Below, in pieces: positions 24,903 through 32,380 of a DNA stretch of 35,543 bases. Below the pieces are notes generated by a model, which was not told where the DNA came from, ran no database searches, and saw nothing but the letters and a program-made list of their open reading frames with translations. The translations under genes and the position numbers were made by a program. The stretch comes from Verrucomicrobiota bacterium (GTDB lineage: Bacteria > Verrucomicrobiota > Verrucomicrobiia > Limisphaerales > UBA1096), in NCBI GenBank assembly GCA_030749225.1, contig JASMKO010000056.1, forward strand, positions 1 to 35,543. Reading direction: 5' to 3'. How positions within the stretch are numbered: position 1 is the first letter of the stretch; every line of letters starts with the position of its first letter.

Positions 24903-25982
24903 TCAGGGCGCTCCCCCTTCTTTCAGTTTCGGCTTCTCCGGGGTGCGGTTCAGCCAGATGCGTGGCTGGCGCCCGGAGAGGTAAAAGACATCGACCGCGT
25001 TGGTGAGTACCCGTTGCATGGTCCCGGTAAGCAAACGCTGCCGGAACAGCTCCGGGTTGCTCTCGTAATACGGCCGCTGCTCGGTGAACGACCGGGCCTC
25101 GGCCTCCACTGCGGTCAACAGTTGTCGTTTTGTGGTTTCGCCACCGCTCATAATCACCATGGCGTCGCCCTCTGCCTTGGCAACGATTGTCGCAGCATCG
25201 CTACCGGCTTTTTTAACCTTCTCCTGTCTTTCATTTTCCGACGTCAGGAATTCCTCGTAGTCAGGCTTGACGTCCCCCGGTATATCAATTTCGAGTGCCA
25301 GCGAAATCTCCGTTATCGGAAGCTCGTGTGCCTCGTTGACGACCTTTTTGATCCGGTTGAGAATGTCCTCCTCAAGTTTCGTCTTTCCGGTGGTGTATAC
25401 GTCCAGCGCACTTTGGCTGGCGGAGGCGTGGTACACCGCGTTGTCCAGTGCCGACTGTAGAAAACCGGTTACATCGTCGAATTCAAACGCATAGGCCTTG
25501 ATGGCTTCCGGGGATTTTTCGAGTTTGAAATTCATCACCGCCTTGATGTGCACCGTGTTGCCGTCACCAGTCAACGTGTACCCGGCATATCCCGGGTCGA
25601 AATTAAAGCTTTCCTCCGGATTCTCGCTCTCCGACGTGCGCCAGCCAACATCGGAAGTGATCTTGAAGTCTTCGCTGACATCCACCTTTACGATCTGGTC
25701 AATCGGGTTGGGCCAGGCAAAATGCAGACCCGGTTCAAGAGGAGGGGCCTTGAACTCGCCGAACCGGAGCAGCAACCCCTGCTCGCCACTGCCCACCTTC
25801 GTGATGCCGGAACCGAGGAAGGCGACCGCCAACACCACCATGAGTATACGAATGACCTTGAAACTGCTCTGCAGCGCCTCGGCCAAAGCGCGGGCGCGGG
25901 CATCCTCCACGACCCGGGTGGAGTCGTGATGCTCCCCGGCGGGAGATTCGCTGCCGTGCGGTTGTTTTTCCTCGTCGCTCAC
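24903..25982 (-). CDS. hflK: SPFH/band-7 protein, HflK-like
   Basis: A 359-residue protein. The start is GTG 25982, with AAGGA about 8 nt upstream and only 4 nt after the hflC stop. An acidic, His-containing cytoplasmic N-terminus of about 40 residues is followed by one membrane segment (IRILMVVLAVAFLGSGI). The SPFH core then begins VGSGEQGLLLRFGEF, with LEPGLHFAWPNPIDQIVKV, the typical 'inside looks like a pipe' band-7 strand. The C-terminal half is a charged helix with the NERQEKVKKAGSDAATIVAKAEG motif. In E. coli HflK and HflC form a membrane cage around the FtsH protease; no ftsH is in this window. It is the third of three tandem SPFH genes. Calling it HflK rather than a generic SPFH protein is tentative. 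Confidence 0.82.
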   Translation of the reverse strand: MSDEEKQPHGSESPAGEHHDSTRVVEDARARALAEALQSSFKVIRILMVVLAVAFLGSGITKVGSGEQGLLLRFGEFKAPPLEPGLHFAWPNPIDQIVKVDVSEDFKITSDVGWRTSESENPEESFNFDPGYAGYTLTGDGNTVHIKAVMNFKLEKSPEAIKAYAFEFDDVTGFLQSALDNAVYHASASQSALDVYTTGKTKLEEDILNRIKKVVNEAHELPITEISLALEIDIPGDVKPDYEEFLTSENERQEKVKKAGSDAATIVAKAEGDAMVIMSGGETTKRQLLTAVEAEARSFTEQRPYYESNPELFRQRLLTGTMQRVLTNAVDVFYLSGRQPRIWLNRTPEKPKLKEGGAP

Positions 25983-25986
25983 GGGG

Positions 25987-26880
25987 TTATTCCTTGGACT
26001 CCTTGTCCGGTTGGGTCAACAGGTTGAACGGAGGGGTGTTCGGGTCGAGAATCAACGTTGCATTTTCCTTGAGTGACCCCTCCAGCGCGTTGAGATTGAA
26101 CAGGAAATTGGCCAGCTCGGGATTCTTCTCGAACTCCTTGTAATACTTGGCGGAGGCGGCCTCGGCTTCACCGCGCAACACCTTGGCCTGGGCCTCGGCC
26201 TGCGCCAGAATCTCGTTGGCTTTCAGGTCGGCCTCGGCCATGACCATCTTGGCATCGCGCTCGCCTTCGGCCTTTTCCTTCTCGATGCGGGCCTGGCGCT
26301 CGGCCTTCATGCGCCCGAATACTGCCTCGGTCACCTTCGCCGTCAGGCCCAGTCGCTTGATGCCCACCATCTTGATCTCGATACCGGAATTGATGATGCC
26401 CTTCCTCGCTTTTTCACGCATTTTATCCTCAATCTCCTCCAGTTTGAGGAGATCAGGGTCGGTGTTCACGATCTGCTCAAAGGTGTAATCGGCAATAACT
26501 GCGGTTTGGGCGCTGCGCACGACGTCCTCAAGCTTGCTGTTGGCCTTGGCCAAGTCGCCATCGAACGTCTGGAAGAACTCCAAGGCGTCGTCACTGATAC
26601 ACCAGGTGGCGAAGACCTTCACCAGAATCGGCTTGCCCTCCTTGGTGTTGGTAGTTGCAAACACCCACTCCGAGTTCTGGATCCGCTTGTCGAACTTGTG
26701 AATCTCGTTGATAGGCCAGGGGAAGCGAAATTTAAATCCTTCTTCGATGTTGCTGGCACCTCCGGTGATGGTCTCTCGAATCGCGACCTCGGTGTGGCGC
26801 ACCTGAAAGGTCAGCAGCATGAAGCTGAATATGATCACGAGGATCGCGCCGATCGTCAGGGTGATATGATTTTTTTTCAT
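25987..26880 (-). CDS. hflC: SPFH/band-7 protein, HflC-like
   Basis: A 297-residue protein, close to HflC length, from ATG 26880. One N-terminal membrane helix (TLTIGAILVIIFSFMLLTF) is followed by the SPFH core: VRHTEVAIRETITGG, FRFPWPINEIHKFDKRIQ and VVRSAQTAVIADYTFEQIV. A long Ala/Glu/Lys coiled-coil then holds RMKAERQARIEKEKAEGERDA-type repeats and LAQAEAQAKVLRGEAE. HflC partners HflK in modulating FtsH and organising membrane domains. The 19-nt gap to the preceding SPFH gene and 4-nt gap to the next show one operon. A TTGGCCAA copy encodes DLAKAN. Confidence 0.88.
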   Translation of the reverse strand: MKKNHITLTIGAILVIIFSFMLLTFQVRHTEVAIRETITGGASNIEEGFKFRFPWPINEIHKFDKRIQNSEWVFATTNTKEGKPILVKVFATWCISDDALEFFQTFDGDLAKANSKLEDVVRSAQTAVIADYTFEQIVNTDPDLLKLEEIEDKMREKARKGIINSGIEIKMVGIKRLGLTAKVTEAVFGRMKAERQARIEKEKAEGERDAKMVMAEADLKANEILAQAEAQAKVLRGEAEAASAKYYKEFEKNPELANFLFNLNALEGSLKENATLILDPNTPPFNLLTQPDKESKE

Positions 26881-26899
26881 TGGTCTTAAATTGGCTGGA

Positions 26900-28816
26900 T
26901 TAGTTGTCTTGTTCGACAGTTACGTTTAGCAAATCCTTTCTCAACTGGTCCTGCAGCTCGAGGTTGATGACATCCCGGCTGGCCGGGTCTGACAAAATAT
27001 ATTTGCGCGAACCGGCCGTGGCTTCCTTGAAGCTCTCCAGCTTCATCCGGGTCTTGTAAACCGACGGCGCGCTCTGGAAGGCGGCGATCTGGTTGGCGAA
27101 GCGCTTGGCTTCCGCCTTGGCGATGGCAACCTTGTTGGTGCTTTCACTCCTCGCTGTGGCCAATAGCTCGGCGGCGGCGGCGCGTGCCTGCGGCACCTTG
27201 CCGGCGCTGTACAGCTCGGCTTCCAAACGCTTCGTCTCAGCGTTCATCTGCGCCACGATGACCTCCTCATACTTCTCCGCAACGCCTCCCTCCTGCTTCG
27301 ATTGTTCAGATTTGCCAACGGGCGGATGGATGTCCTGCAGACCCACAAACAGGACTTCCGCCCCCAGATTGTGGGTTTTTGCCTGGGCATCAATCTGTTG
27401 CTTCAGCGTCTCCTGGGCAGCGGCGCGGCCGGGACCCATCAACTCTTCAACATCTGCACCGATCAGGTATTGCGTGAGTTCACGCATGGCCAGTTTCTGG
27501 AGCAATGCCCCGGCGTTGGCATTGTTGGAGATCCATGCATCCAGATCGCTGATGCGGTAATGCACCGGGATGCTCACCGTGAGGAGATTCATGGGAACCA
27601 TACCAGTGGCGCTCCCGGCACCGGAGTCCTTGCTCGCCACGATCATGTTGAAATTCTGCTCCCGATCCATCGAGGAACCGTGATTGTGCGGTGTGGTCCA
27701 CAGCAGCACTTCGCCTCCCGGCTTGGCCTCGTCGTGCTGGTCATCCACGATGCCCAGCGTGAAGGACTGAATCTGGTCGGTCTTGTATCGATACACCTTG
27801 TCGATCGGCCATGGCATCTTGAATTGAAAACCGGGGCCGAGCGGCTCCTCCTGCTTCTCGCCGAACCGCTCCAGCAGTGCCTTCTCGTTGGAGTGGATCA
27901 CCACGAAACTGCTGCTCAGAAACAGCACCACGAACTGGACCGCGATGATCAGCGCCAGCTTTTGCTCGACATATCGGTAAAACCAGGTCTCCGACACCTT
28001 GAAACCAAACTGGTAATCAAGCGCCTGCGCCGCGGTGGAGACCAGCCCCCCCGGTTGGCCAAGCAGGCCGATCAGTCGGCTGTCGTAAATAAGGCGCGCC
28101 TTTTTGCCTTCCACCCTTGGCCGGTAAATCTCAAGGATCAGCGTGACCCCGTTTTCCAGGGCGGCAATCGCGACCACCGCAAATAGGATCCACGAAATCA
28201 CATCGTCCCAGCCGTGGTAGCCCAGGTGGGAGGCGGTCAGGGAAGCCACCACCGCCGTGCACGCCACCGAGCCAAGCAGCATGTAGTTCGCAGTCGGCCG
28301 GAGCAGTTCCTGCCCGTCCATCCGGGCGAGGCCGGCCGAGTATTTGCCCATCATGAACAACACTATCATGAACAGGGCGAAAAACATGATCGACAGCACC
28401 CTGTCGCCCGCAGCCCCGGACTCCACGTTCCCGGTCAACTCAGCATAAAGCCACAACAGGCCAAGCGCTTGGCCAAGCAGCACCAGCACCGTGAAGCCCG
28501 GCACCACCCATTTCTCGAACTGCCGCCGGGCGTTGCGCGCCGGGTAGGCATCCTCCGCCGCGCCGGCAAAGAGTGACTGGTCGCCACGCGACTGGTCCAG
28601 CGCCTGCATCTCCAGCTCCTCCAGCCGCTCGCGCGAGATCAGGTGCGAATGGACGAAAGCGAAGAACCCGAGCACCGTCCCAATGCCCAGGAGCAGCACT
28701 GCGGCAAGGCCGGCCGTGGCTTGGGCTCCCTGCGACAGGAACAGCGCCGCGATGGTGAGGCCCAACAGCACGAGGCTGTTGATCATTCCCAGTTTTGATG
28801 AAGTTTGCTGCTGCAT
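26900..28816 (-). CDS. Polytopic SPFH/band-7 protein with about seven membrane segments
   Basis: A 638-residue protein, much longer than HflK. About seven predicted membrane segments fill residues 10-310, including SLVLLGLTIAALFLS, VLVLLGQALGLLWLYAEL and IMFFALFMIVLFMMG, ending with IIAVQFVVLFLSSSFVVI. An SPFH domain follows directly (HSNEKALLERFGEKQEEPLGPGFQFKMPWPIDKVYRY), then a charged coiled-coil (EEVIVAQMNAETKRLEAELY, LATARSESTNKVAIAKAEAK). A membrane bundle fused to an SPFH domain is unusual; normal HflK has one helix. It begins as TAATG overlapping the permease stop by one base, so it is coupled to the ABC permease. The two TTGGCCAA copies at 28055 and 28469 encode LLGQ. Function unknown; probably a larger relative of HflK. 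Confidence 0.85.
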   Translation of the reverse strand: MQQQTSSKLGMINSLVLLGLTIAALFLSQGAQATAGLAAVLLLGIGTVLGFFAFVHSHLISRERLEELEMQALDQSRGDQSLFAGAAEDAYPARNARRQFEKWVVPGFTVLVLLGQALGLLWLYAELTGNVESGAAGDRVLSIMFFALFMIVLFMMGKYSAGLARMDGQELLRPTANYMLLGSVACTAVVASLTASHLGYHGWDDVISWILFAVVAIAALENGVTLILEIYRPRVEGKKARLIYDSRLIGLLGQPGGLVSTAAQALDYQFGFKVSETWFYRYVEQKLALIIAVQFVVLFLSSSFVVIHSNEKALLERFGEKQEEPLGPGFQFKMPWPIDKVYRYKTDQIQSFTLGIVDDQHDEAKPGGEVLLWTTPHNHGSSMDREQNFNMIVASKDSGAGSATGMVPMNLLTVSIPVHYRISDLDAWISNNANAGALLQKLAMRELTQYLIGADVEELMGPGRAAAQETLKQQIDAQAKTHNLGAEVLFVGLQDIHPPVGKSEQSKQEGGVAEKYEEVIVAQMNAETKRLEAELYSAGKVPQARAAAAELLATARSESTNKVAIAKAEAKRFANQIAAFQSAPSVYKTRMKLESFKEATAGSRKYILSDPASRDVINLELQDQLRKDLLNVTVEQDN

Positions 28817-29781
28817 TACGTCAATTCCCGGTCCTCAAACAACCAGAGGGCAACCGACAAGGTTGCCCCCACGTAGCCGACAAGATATCCGAACGCTTGG
28901 CCGATGTACCGGGTGGGGATCGCCCCTTCACCTTCCAGCACGTCGGCCAGCCAAAAGTTCTGCCAGTTGGGCGTCACGGTGTAAAGGATGGACGCCCACC
29001 ACGAGCCGCCATCCACACGCCCCAGGAACAGCCAGTCCGACATCAGCCCCAAAAACAGCACCCCGGAGCAGACAGCCAGCGTCGGCATCAACTCGAGCCG
29101 GGTGGAGCAGGCCAGCGCCAGCGCCGTCAGGATCAACACTGCGAACAGGATCAGCACCGACGCCGATATCAGCCGCCAATCCACCAGGCGCGGATCCGCG
29201 CTCGCGCCGGTCGTCGCCGGTTCGGACATGAAAATGATCGCCGACATCGCCGTGGTCAGGATCACCATCGCGATCACCGTCGTGATCACGAAGCGGAGCT
29301 GCAGGAAATAATTCAGGAAACCGCCAACCACAAAAGCCGCCAGCAGCCCGCCAAGGCAGTAAAGGGCGAACGAAAACGTGTCAGCCGAACCGTAGGCGTC
29401 GTACGCCATCCGGCTGGCCAGCAGGCAGGCGACGAGATTGGCGAACACCAGCAACGCCAGCGCGCCGGACAACCCGGCGTACTTGCCGAGAAGGAACCGC
29501 GCCCGGCCTACCGGTTTCGACAACACGGCCAGCGCCGTGCCGGTGCGAATCTCCCTCGCAACCGACGAGGAGGCGCAAAGAACGGCCCCGAACAAGCCGG
29601 TCACCAACATGACCGCCAGCGTGCTGGTCTTGACCATCTGGATGTCATCGCCAAAACCGAAGTACGGAACCACGGAGAGAAAGACGCAAAAAAAGCAGGA
29701 ACCGGCCATCAACAGCAGGTAAACAGGCTGCTGTGCCACCTCCATGAATGCGTTGTAAGCTATGGTGCCGAACTGTCTCAA
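28816..29781 (-). CDS. ABC-2 type permease, first gene of the SPFH cluster
   Basis: A 321-residue membrane protein with about six membrane segments. TTG 29781 gives MRQFGTIAYNAFMEVAQQPVY, which resembles the usual 'ARxTFxExxRQPVY' N-terminus of such permeases; the alternative ATG at 29745 would remove most of it. The ABC-2 coupling segment is SVAREIRTGTALAVLSKPVGRARFLLGK, given here by its range of about residues 73-100. Then follow VFANLVACLLASR, FVITTVIAMVILTTAMSAIIF and others. No ATPase is adjacent; the ATPase at 21643-22791 in the same cluster is the likely partner. Its stop overlaps the next start (TAATG). An intrinsic terminator ends 3 nt before the TTG. Confidence 0.85.
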   Translation of the reverse strand: MRQFGTIAYNAFMEVAQQPVYLLLMAGSCFFCVFLSVVPYFGFGDDIQMVKTSTLAVMLVTGLFGAVLCASSSVAREIRTGTALAVLSKPVGRARFLLGKYAGLSGALALLVFANLVACLLASRMAYDAYGSADTFSFALYCLGGLLAAFVVGGFLNYFLQLRFVITTVIAMVILTTAMSAIIFMSEPATTGASADPRLVDWRLISASVLILFAVLILTALALACSTRLELMPTLAVCSGVLFLGLMSDWLFLGRVDGGSWWASILYTVTPNWQNFWLADVLEGEGAIPTRYIGQAFGYLVGYVGATLSVALWLFEDRELT

Positions 29782-29784
29782 ACC

Positions 29785-29812
29785 AAAAAAATGGCCGGAA
29801 AAGATACCGGCC
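29785..29812 (-). terminator. Rho-independent terminator after the ankyrin gene
   Basis: On the minus strand GGCCGG (29812-29807) and CCGGCC (29798-29793) form a perfect 6-bp GC stem with an 8-nt loop, followed by A and seven T (29791-29785). It is 59 nt past the ankyrin gene stop and ends right at the start of the permease gene. It separates the two transcripts or acts as an attenuator for the SPFH cluster. Confidence 0.75.
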
Positions 29813-29871
29813 CCAAAACCAATTGCAACCGAGAACTTTGGCGAAAAATGCCTTTTTTTGCGGAAAACCGG

Positions 29872-30282
29872 CTAAAAATCGAGCACCTCGGACACCCCGA
29901 CCCCTCCATCGATCAGTTGCCGCCCCCCGCCCCCGCTGCCGCCGCCCTGTAGAACCTCAGCGATCTTAGTGTTCCCCCGGTCATTGGCCACCTGCACCGG
30001 GGTCTTACCTTGATAATCCCGCGCGCTGGTGTCGGCACCATTGGCCAGCATCCACTTGGCCAGGGCGATGTGGCTGTTGTTGCCTTGAGACGCCACCAAA
30101 TGCAGCGGAGTTACCCTTTTGTTGCCGCGCTTGTTGATGTCGACGCCGCTGGCCACCAGCCGCTTCACGCTGGTCATATCCCCCGCGATTGCCGCCTTGT
30201 GAATATCCTTCTCCCCGCCACACCCTCCCAGGGCGAGGCCAAACACCAACATCAGGCCCAGTTGCTTTTTGTTACTCGTCAT
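29872..30282 (-). CDS. Small ankyrin-repeat lipoprotein
   Basis: A protein of 136 residues from ATG 30282. The longer ORF upstream lies inside the neighbouring gene and is not used; this start gives a lipoprotein signal (QLGLMLVFGLALGGC). About three ankyrin repeats follow: DIHKAAIAGDMTSVKRLVASG, then TPLHLVASQGNNSHIALAKWMLANGADTSARD (about residues 55-90), then GKTPVQVANDRGNTKIAEVL. The C-terminus is a glycine-rich GGGSGGGG stretch and a short tail. It is probably an outer-surface or periplasmic protein-binding module. Its start overlaps the end of the upstream gene by 11 nt, so the two are coupled. It has no recognised specific function. Confidence 0.82.
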   Translation of the reverse strand: MTSNKKQLGLMLVFGLALGGCGGEKDIHKAAIAGDMTSVKRLVASGVDINKRGNKRVTPLHLVASQGNNSHIALAKWMLANGADTSARDYQGKTPVQVANDRGNTKIAEVLQGGGSGGGGRQLIDGGVGVSEVLDF

Positions 30283-30877
30283 AAATTTGCACGACATAAA
30301 ACTGCCGCTCCGCCGCCGTCGACCTGAAACGAACCGCCACCGGCTCGCCCCACTCTGAGTTCTTCGCAACGGCTTCAATTCTGCTGACCTTCCTCCAGCT
30401 TTTCAAGTCCGCAGAGGATTTCACGATAAAGGTTGGAGTCTTCACCATCGGCACATAGTCCAAATCATCAAATTTCAAGAGATTCGTTCCGGGATCAAAC
30501 ACACCCACAATTTTTTTTCGGCCAAAGAGTTTCGCCTCAACTGTAAAATCTTCAGTTACCTCGTAGTTTCCTATCTCAATGTAGTCGAACTGAAACCATT
30601 CCATGATGCCTACCTCGTGATGTCCGAAGGTAAGTTCATGACGAGTTGGGGGAAACCAAGGTGGATCATTGGGAAACGTTTTTATGGAAACAAATTTGAT
30701 GCTCTCCCAATCGAATGGTTGGGCAAGATTTACAGAAAGATCCACCACGCCATCCTTGATTGCAATCCCTGCAATCTGCAGGGTTGGGTCTTGCTCATCT
30801 CCTGGCCCGGCTACTGCAGGATTGGTCAAGCATCCTACGAGAAACCAAGCGAAAAATAAGCCAATCAATCTTTTCAT
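30272..30877 (-). CDS. Hypothetical lipoprotein-like exported protein
   Basis: A protein of 201 residues from ATG 30877 (MKRLIGLFFAWFLVGCLTNP). A short signal ends in LVGC, a plausible lipobox, or is cleaved later at AVAG. The body is beta-rich (VDLSVNLAQPFDWESIKFVSIKT is one such region), and a second half resembles the beta-sandwich tails in PVC proteins: FIVKSSADLKSWRKV and RQFYVVQI. The SADLKSW motif is common in Verrucomicrobia extracellular proteins that end in 'measurement' type domains. It overlaps the ankyrin gene by 11 nt. The gene has visibly more A and T than its neighbours. Function unknown. Confidence 0.65.
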   Translation of the reverse strand: MKRLIGLFFAWFLVGCLTNPAVAGPGDEQDPTLQIAGIAIKDGVVDLSVNLAQPFDWESIKFVSIKTFPNDPPWFPPTRHELTFGHHEVGIMEWFQFDYIEIGNYEVTEDFTVEAKLFGRKKIVGVFDPGTNLLKFDDLDYVPMVKTPTFIVKSSADLKSWRKVSRIEAVAKNSEWGEPVAVRFRSTAAERQFYVVQIYDE

Positions 30878-30894
30878 TTCATGGGCCGCAGACC

Positions 30895-30918
30895 AATTGA
30901 TCTTGGCCAAACTCAATT
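30895..30918. repeat. TTGGCCAA palindrome, AT-rich 24-bp variant
   Basis: TTGGCCAA at 30903-30910 is flanked not by GC arms but by AATTGA and CAATT, giving an imperfect 24-bp palindrome (10 of 12 pairs). It is 45 nt past the DUF1501 gene stop and 18 nt before the start of the hypothetical lipoprotein. It could also be an operator. Confidence 0.6.
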
Positions 30919-30955
30919 AGTTTTGCAAGTTAACCGTCTATCACTTACAAGAAAG

Positions 30956-32380
30956 TCACGCTAATATGTCACGAATGACCTGTCCGTGGACGTCGGTGAG
31001 ACGGCGTTGGATGCCGTTGTGGTAGAAAGTGAGCTTTTCGTGGTCGAGGCCGAGGAGGTGCAGAATTGTGGCATGAAAATCGTGCGGGGTGATGACCTTG
31101 TCCGCCGCGCTGAAGCCAAACTCGTCGGTTGCGCCGTAACTCATGCCGCCTTTCACGCCAGCGCCGGCGAGCCAGGCAGTGAAGCCGTGTGGATTGTGAT
31201 CGCGCCCGTAGGTGCCGGCTTGGAACATCGGCATGCGGCCAAACTCAGTGGCGAACACAACGAGCGTATCCTCTAGCAGGCCGCGTTGTTTCAGATCGCG
31301 CAAGAGGCCGGCGACGGGCTGGTCGAGGATGCGGCCGTGCACGTCGTACTGTTCCTTGAGTTTGAAATGACCGTCCCAGTTGATACGGCCGCCAGAGGCG
31401 TAGGCGCCGTTGAAGAGCTGCACAAAGCGCACACCGCGCTCGACAAGCCGCCGGGCGAGGATGCAGTTCTCGGCAAAGGCGGCCCGATTGCGGTCGTCGC
31501 TGTCTGCGCCGTAAAGCTTGTGGATGTGCGCGGGTTCAGCCCTGAGGCTGGCGGCCTCGGGCACAGTGAGCTGCATACGCGCGGCGAGTTCGTAGCTGGC
31601 AATGCGCGCGGCGAGATTGGCGTCGCCGGGAAAGGCCGACTGCGCCTCGGTCTCCAGCGCGCGCAGGGCCGACCTCGCGGCGGTGTCTTCCTCGGCGGTG
31701 ATGTTCTTGGGCCGCTCCAGAAAACGAATTGGTTTGGTGCTGCTAAAAGGCGTGCCTTGAAAGGCGGCAGGCAGGAAGCCGTTAGCCCAGTTATTCGGTC
31801 CGCTTTGCGGCATGCCGCGCGGGTCCTCGATGGCCACGAATGCCGGTAGGTTTTGGTTTTCGCTGCCGAGCGCGTAATTGATCCAAGCGCCCATGCTCGG
31901 GAAACCATCGAACACAAAGCCTGTGTTCATGAAATTCTCCGCCGGCCCATGTGTGTTAGAGCGGTTGGTAAGCGAATGAAAAAAACACAATTCATCGGCC
32001 AGCTCGCCAATGTGCGGCACCAGTTCGCTAACCTGCTTACCGCACTGGCCGCGTGGCTTAAAATCCCACAAAGGTTTCGTGAGATTGCCGTTCGGTCCTT
32101 GGAAGGACACGAGACGCTCATTGCCCGGAAGCGGTTGTCCGTGGCGCTTGATCAGCTCCGGCTTGTAATCAAACGTATCCACATGACTCAACGCGCCGGA
32201 ACAAAAGATTTCGATCACCCGCTTTGCTTTGGGTGTAAAATGCGTCGGTCGCGGTGCATATGGGCGCGTGGGATCAATGCGTGGCGTGGCGCTTTGGGCG
32301 TATTCCGCCAACATCGCCGCCAGTGCCACGCCGGAAAACCCGTGCATGGATTGTGTCAAGAATTGTCGGCGATGCATCAT
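30956..32380 (-). CDS. DUF1501 family exported protein
   Basis: A 474-residue protein from ATG 32380. The N-terminus [20 protein letters not shown] resembles a twin-arginine (Tat) signal, as usual for this family. The fold is sulfatase/alkaline-phosphatase-like: [53 protein letters not shown] and [21 protein letters not shown]. The function is unproven; DUF1501 genes almost always pair with DUF1549/DUF1553 genes in Planctomycetes and Verrucomicrobia. Here its start overlaps that partner's stop as ATGA. It is the last gene of this operon. Confidence 0.93.
   Translation of the reverse strand: MMHRRQFLTQSMHGFSGVALAAMLAEYAQSATPRIDPTRPYAPRPTHFTPKAKRVIEIFCSGALSHVDTFDYKPELIKRHGQPLPGNERLVSFQGPNGNLTKPLWDFKPRGQCGKQVSELVPHIGELADELCFFHSLTNRSNTHGPAENFMNTGFVFDGFPSMGAWINYALGSENQNLPAFVAIEDPRGMPQSGPNNWANGFLPAAFQGTPFSSTKPIRFLERPKNITAEEDTAARSALRALETEAQSAFPGDANLAARIASYELAARMQLTVPEAASLRAEPAHIHKLYGADSDDRNRAAFAENCILARRLVERGVRFVQLFNGAYASGGRINWDGHFKLKEQYDVHGRILDQPVAGLLRDLKQRGLLEDTLVVFATEFGRMPMFQAGTYGRDHNPHGFTAWLAGAGVKGGMSYGATDEFGFSAADKVITPHDFHATILHLLGLDHEKLTFYHNGIQRRLTDVHGQVIRDILA

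Noticed and set aside
24903-28816. A defence system built on SPFH or membrane proteins
   Set aside because: No nuclease, NTPase sensor, reverse transcriptase or other defence-type effector is nearby, and the neighbours are transporters. Nothing in the sequence supports a defence role.
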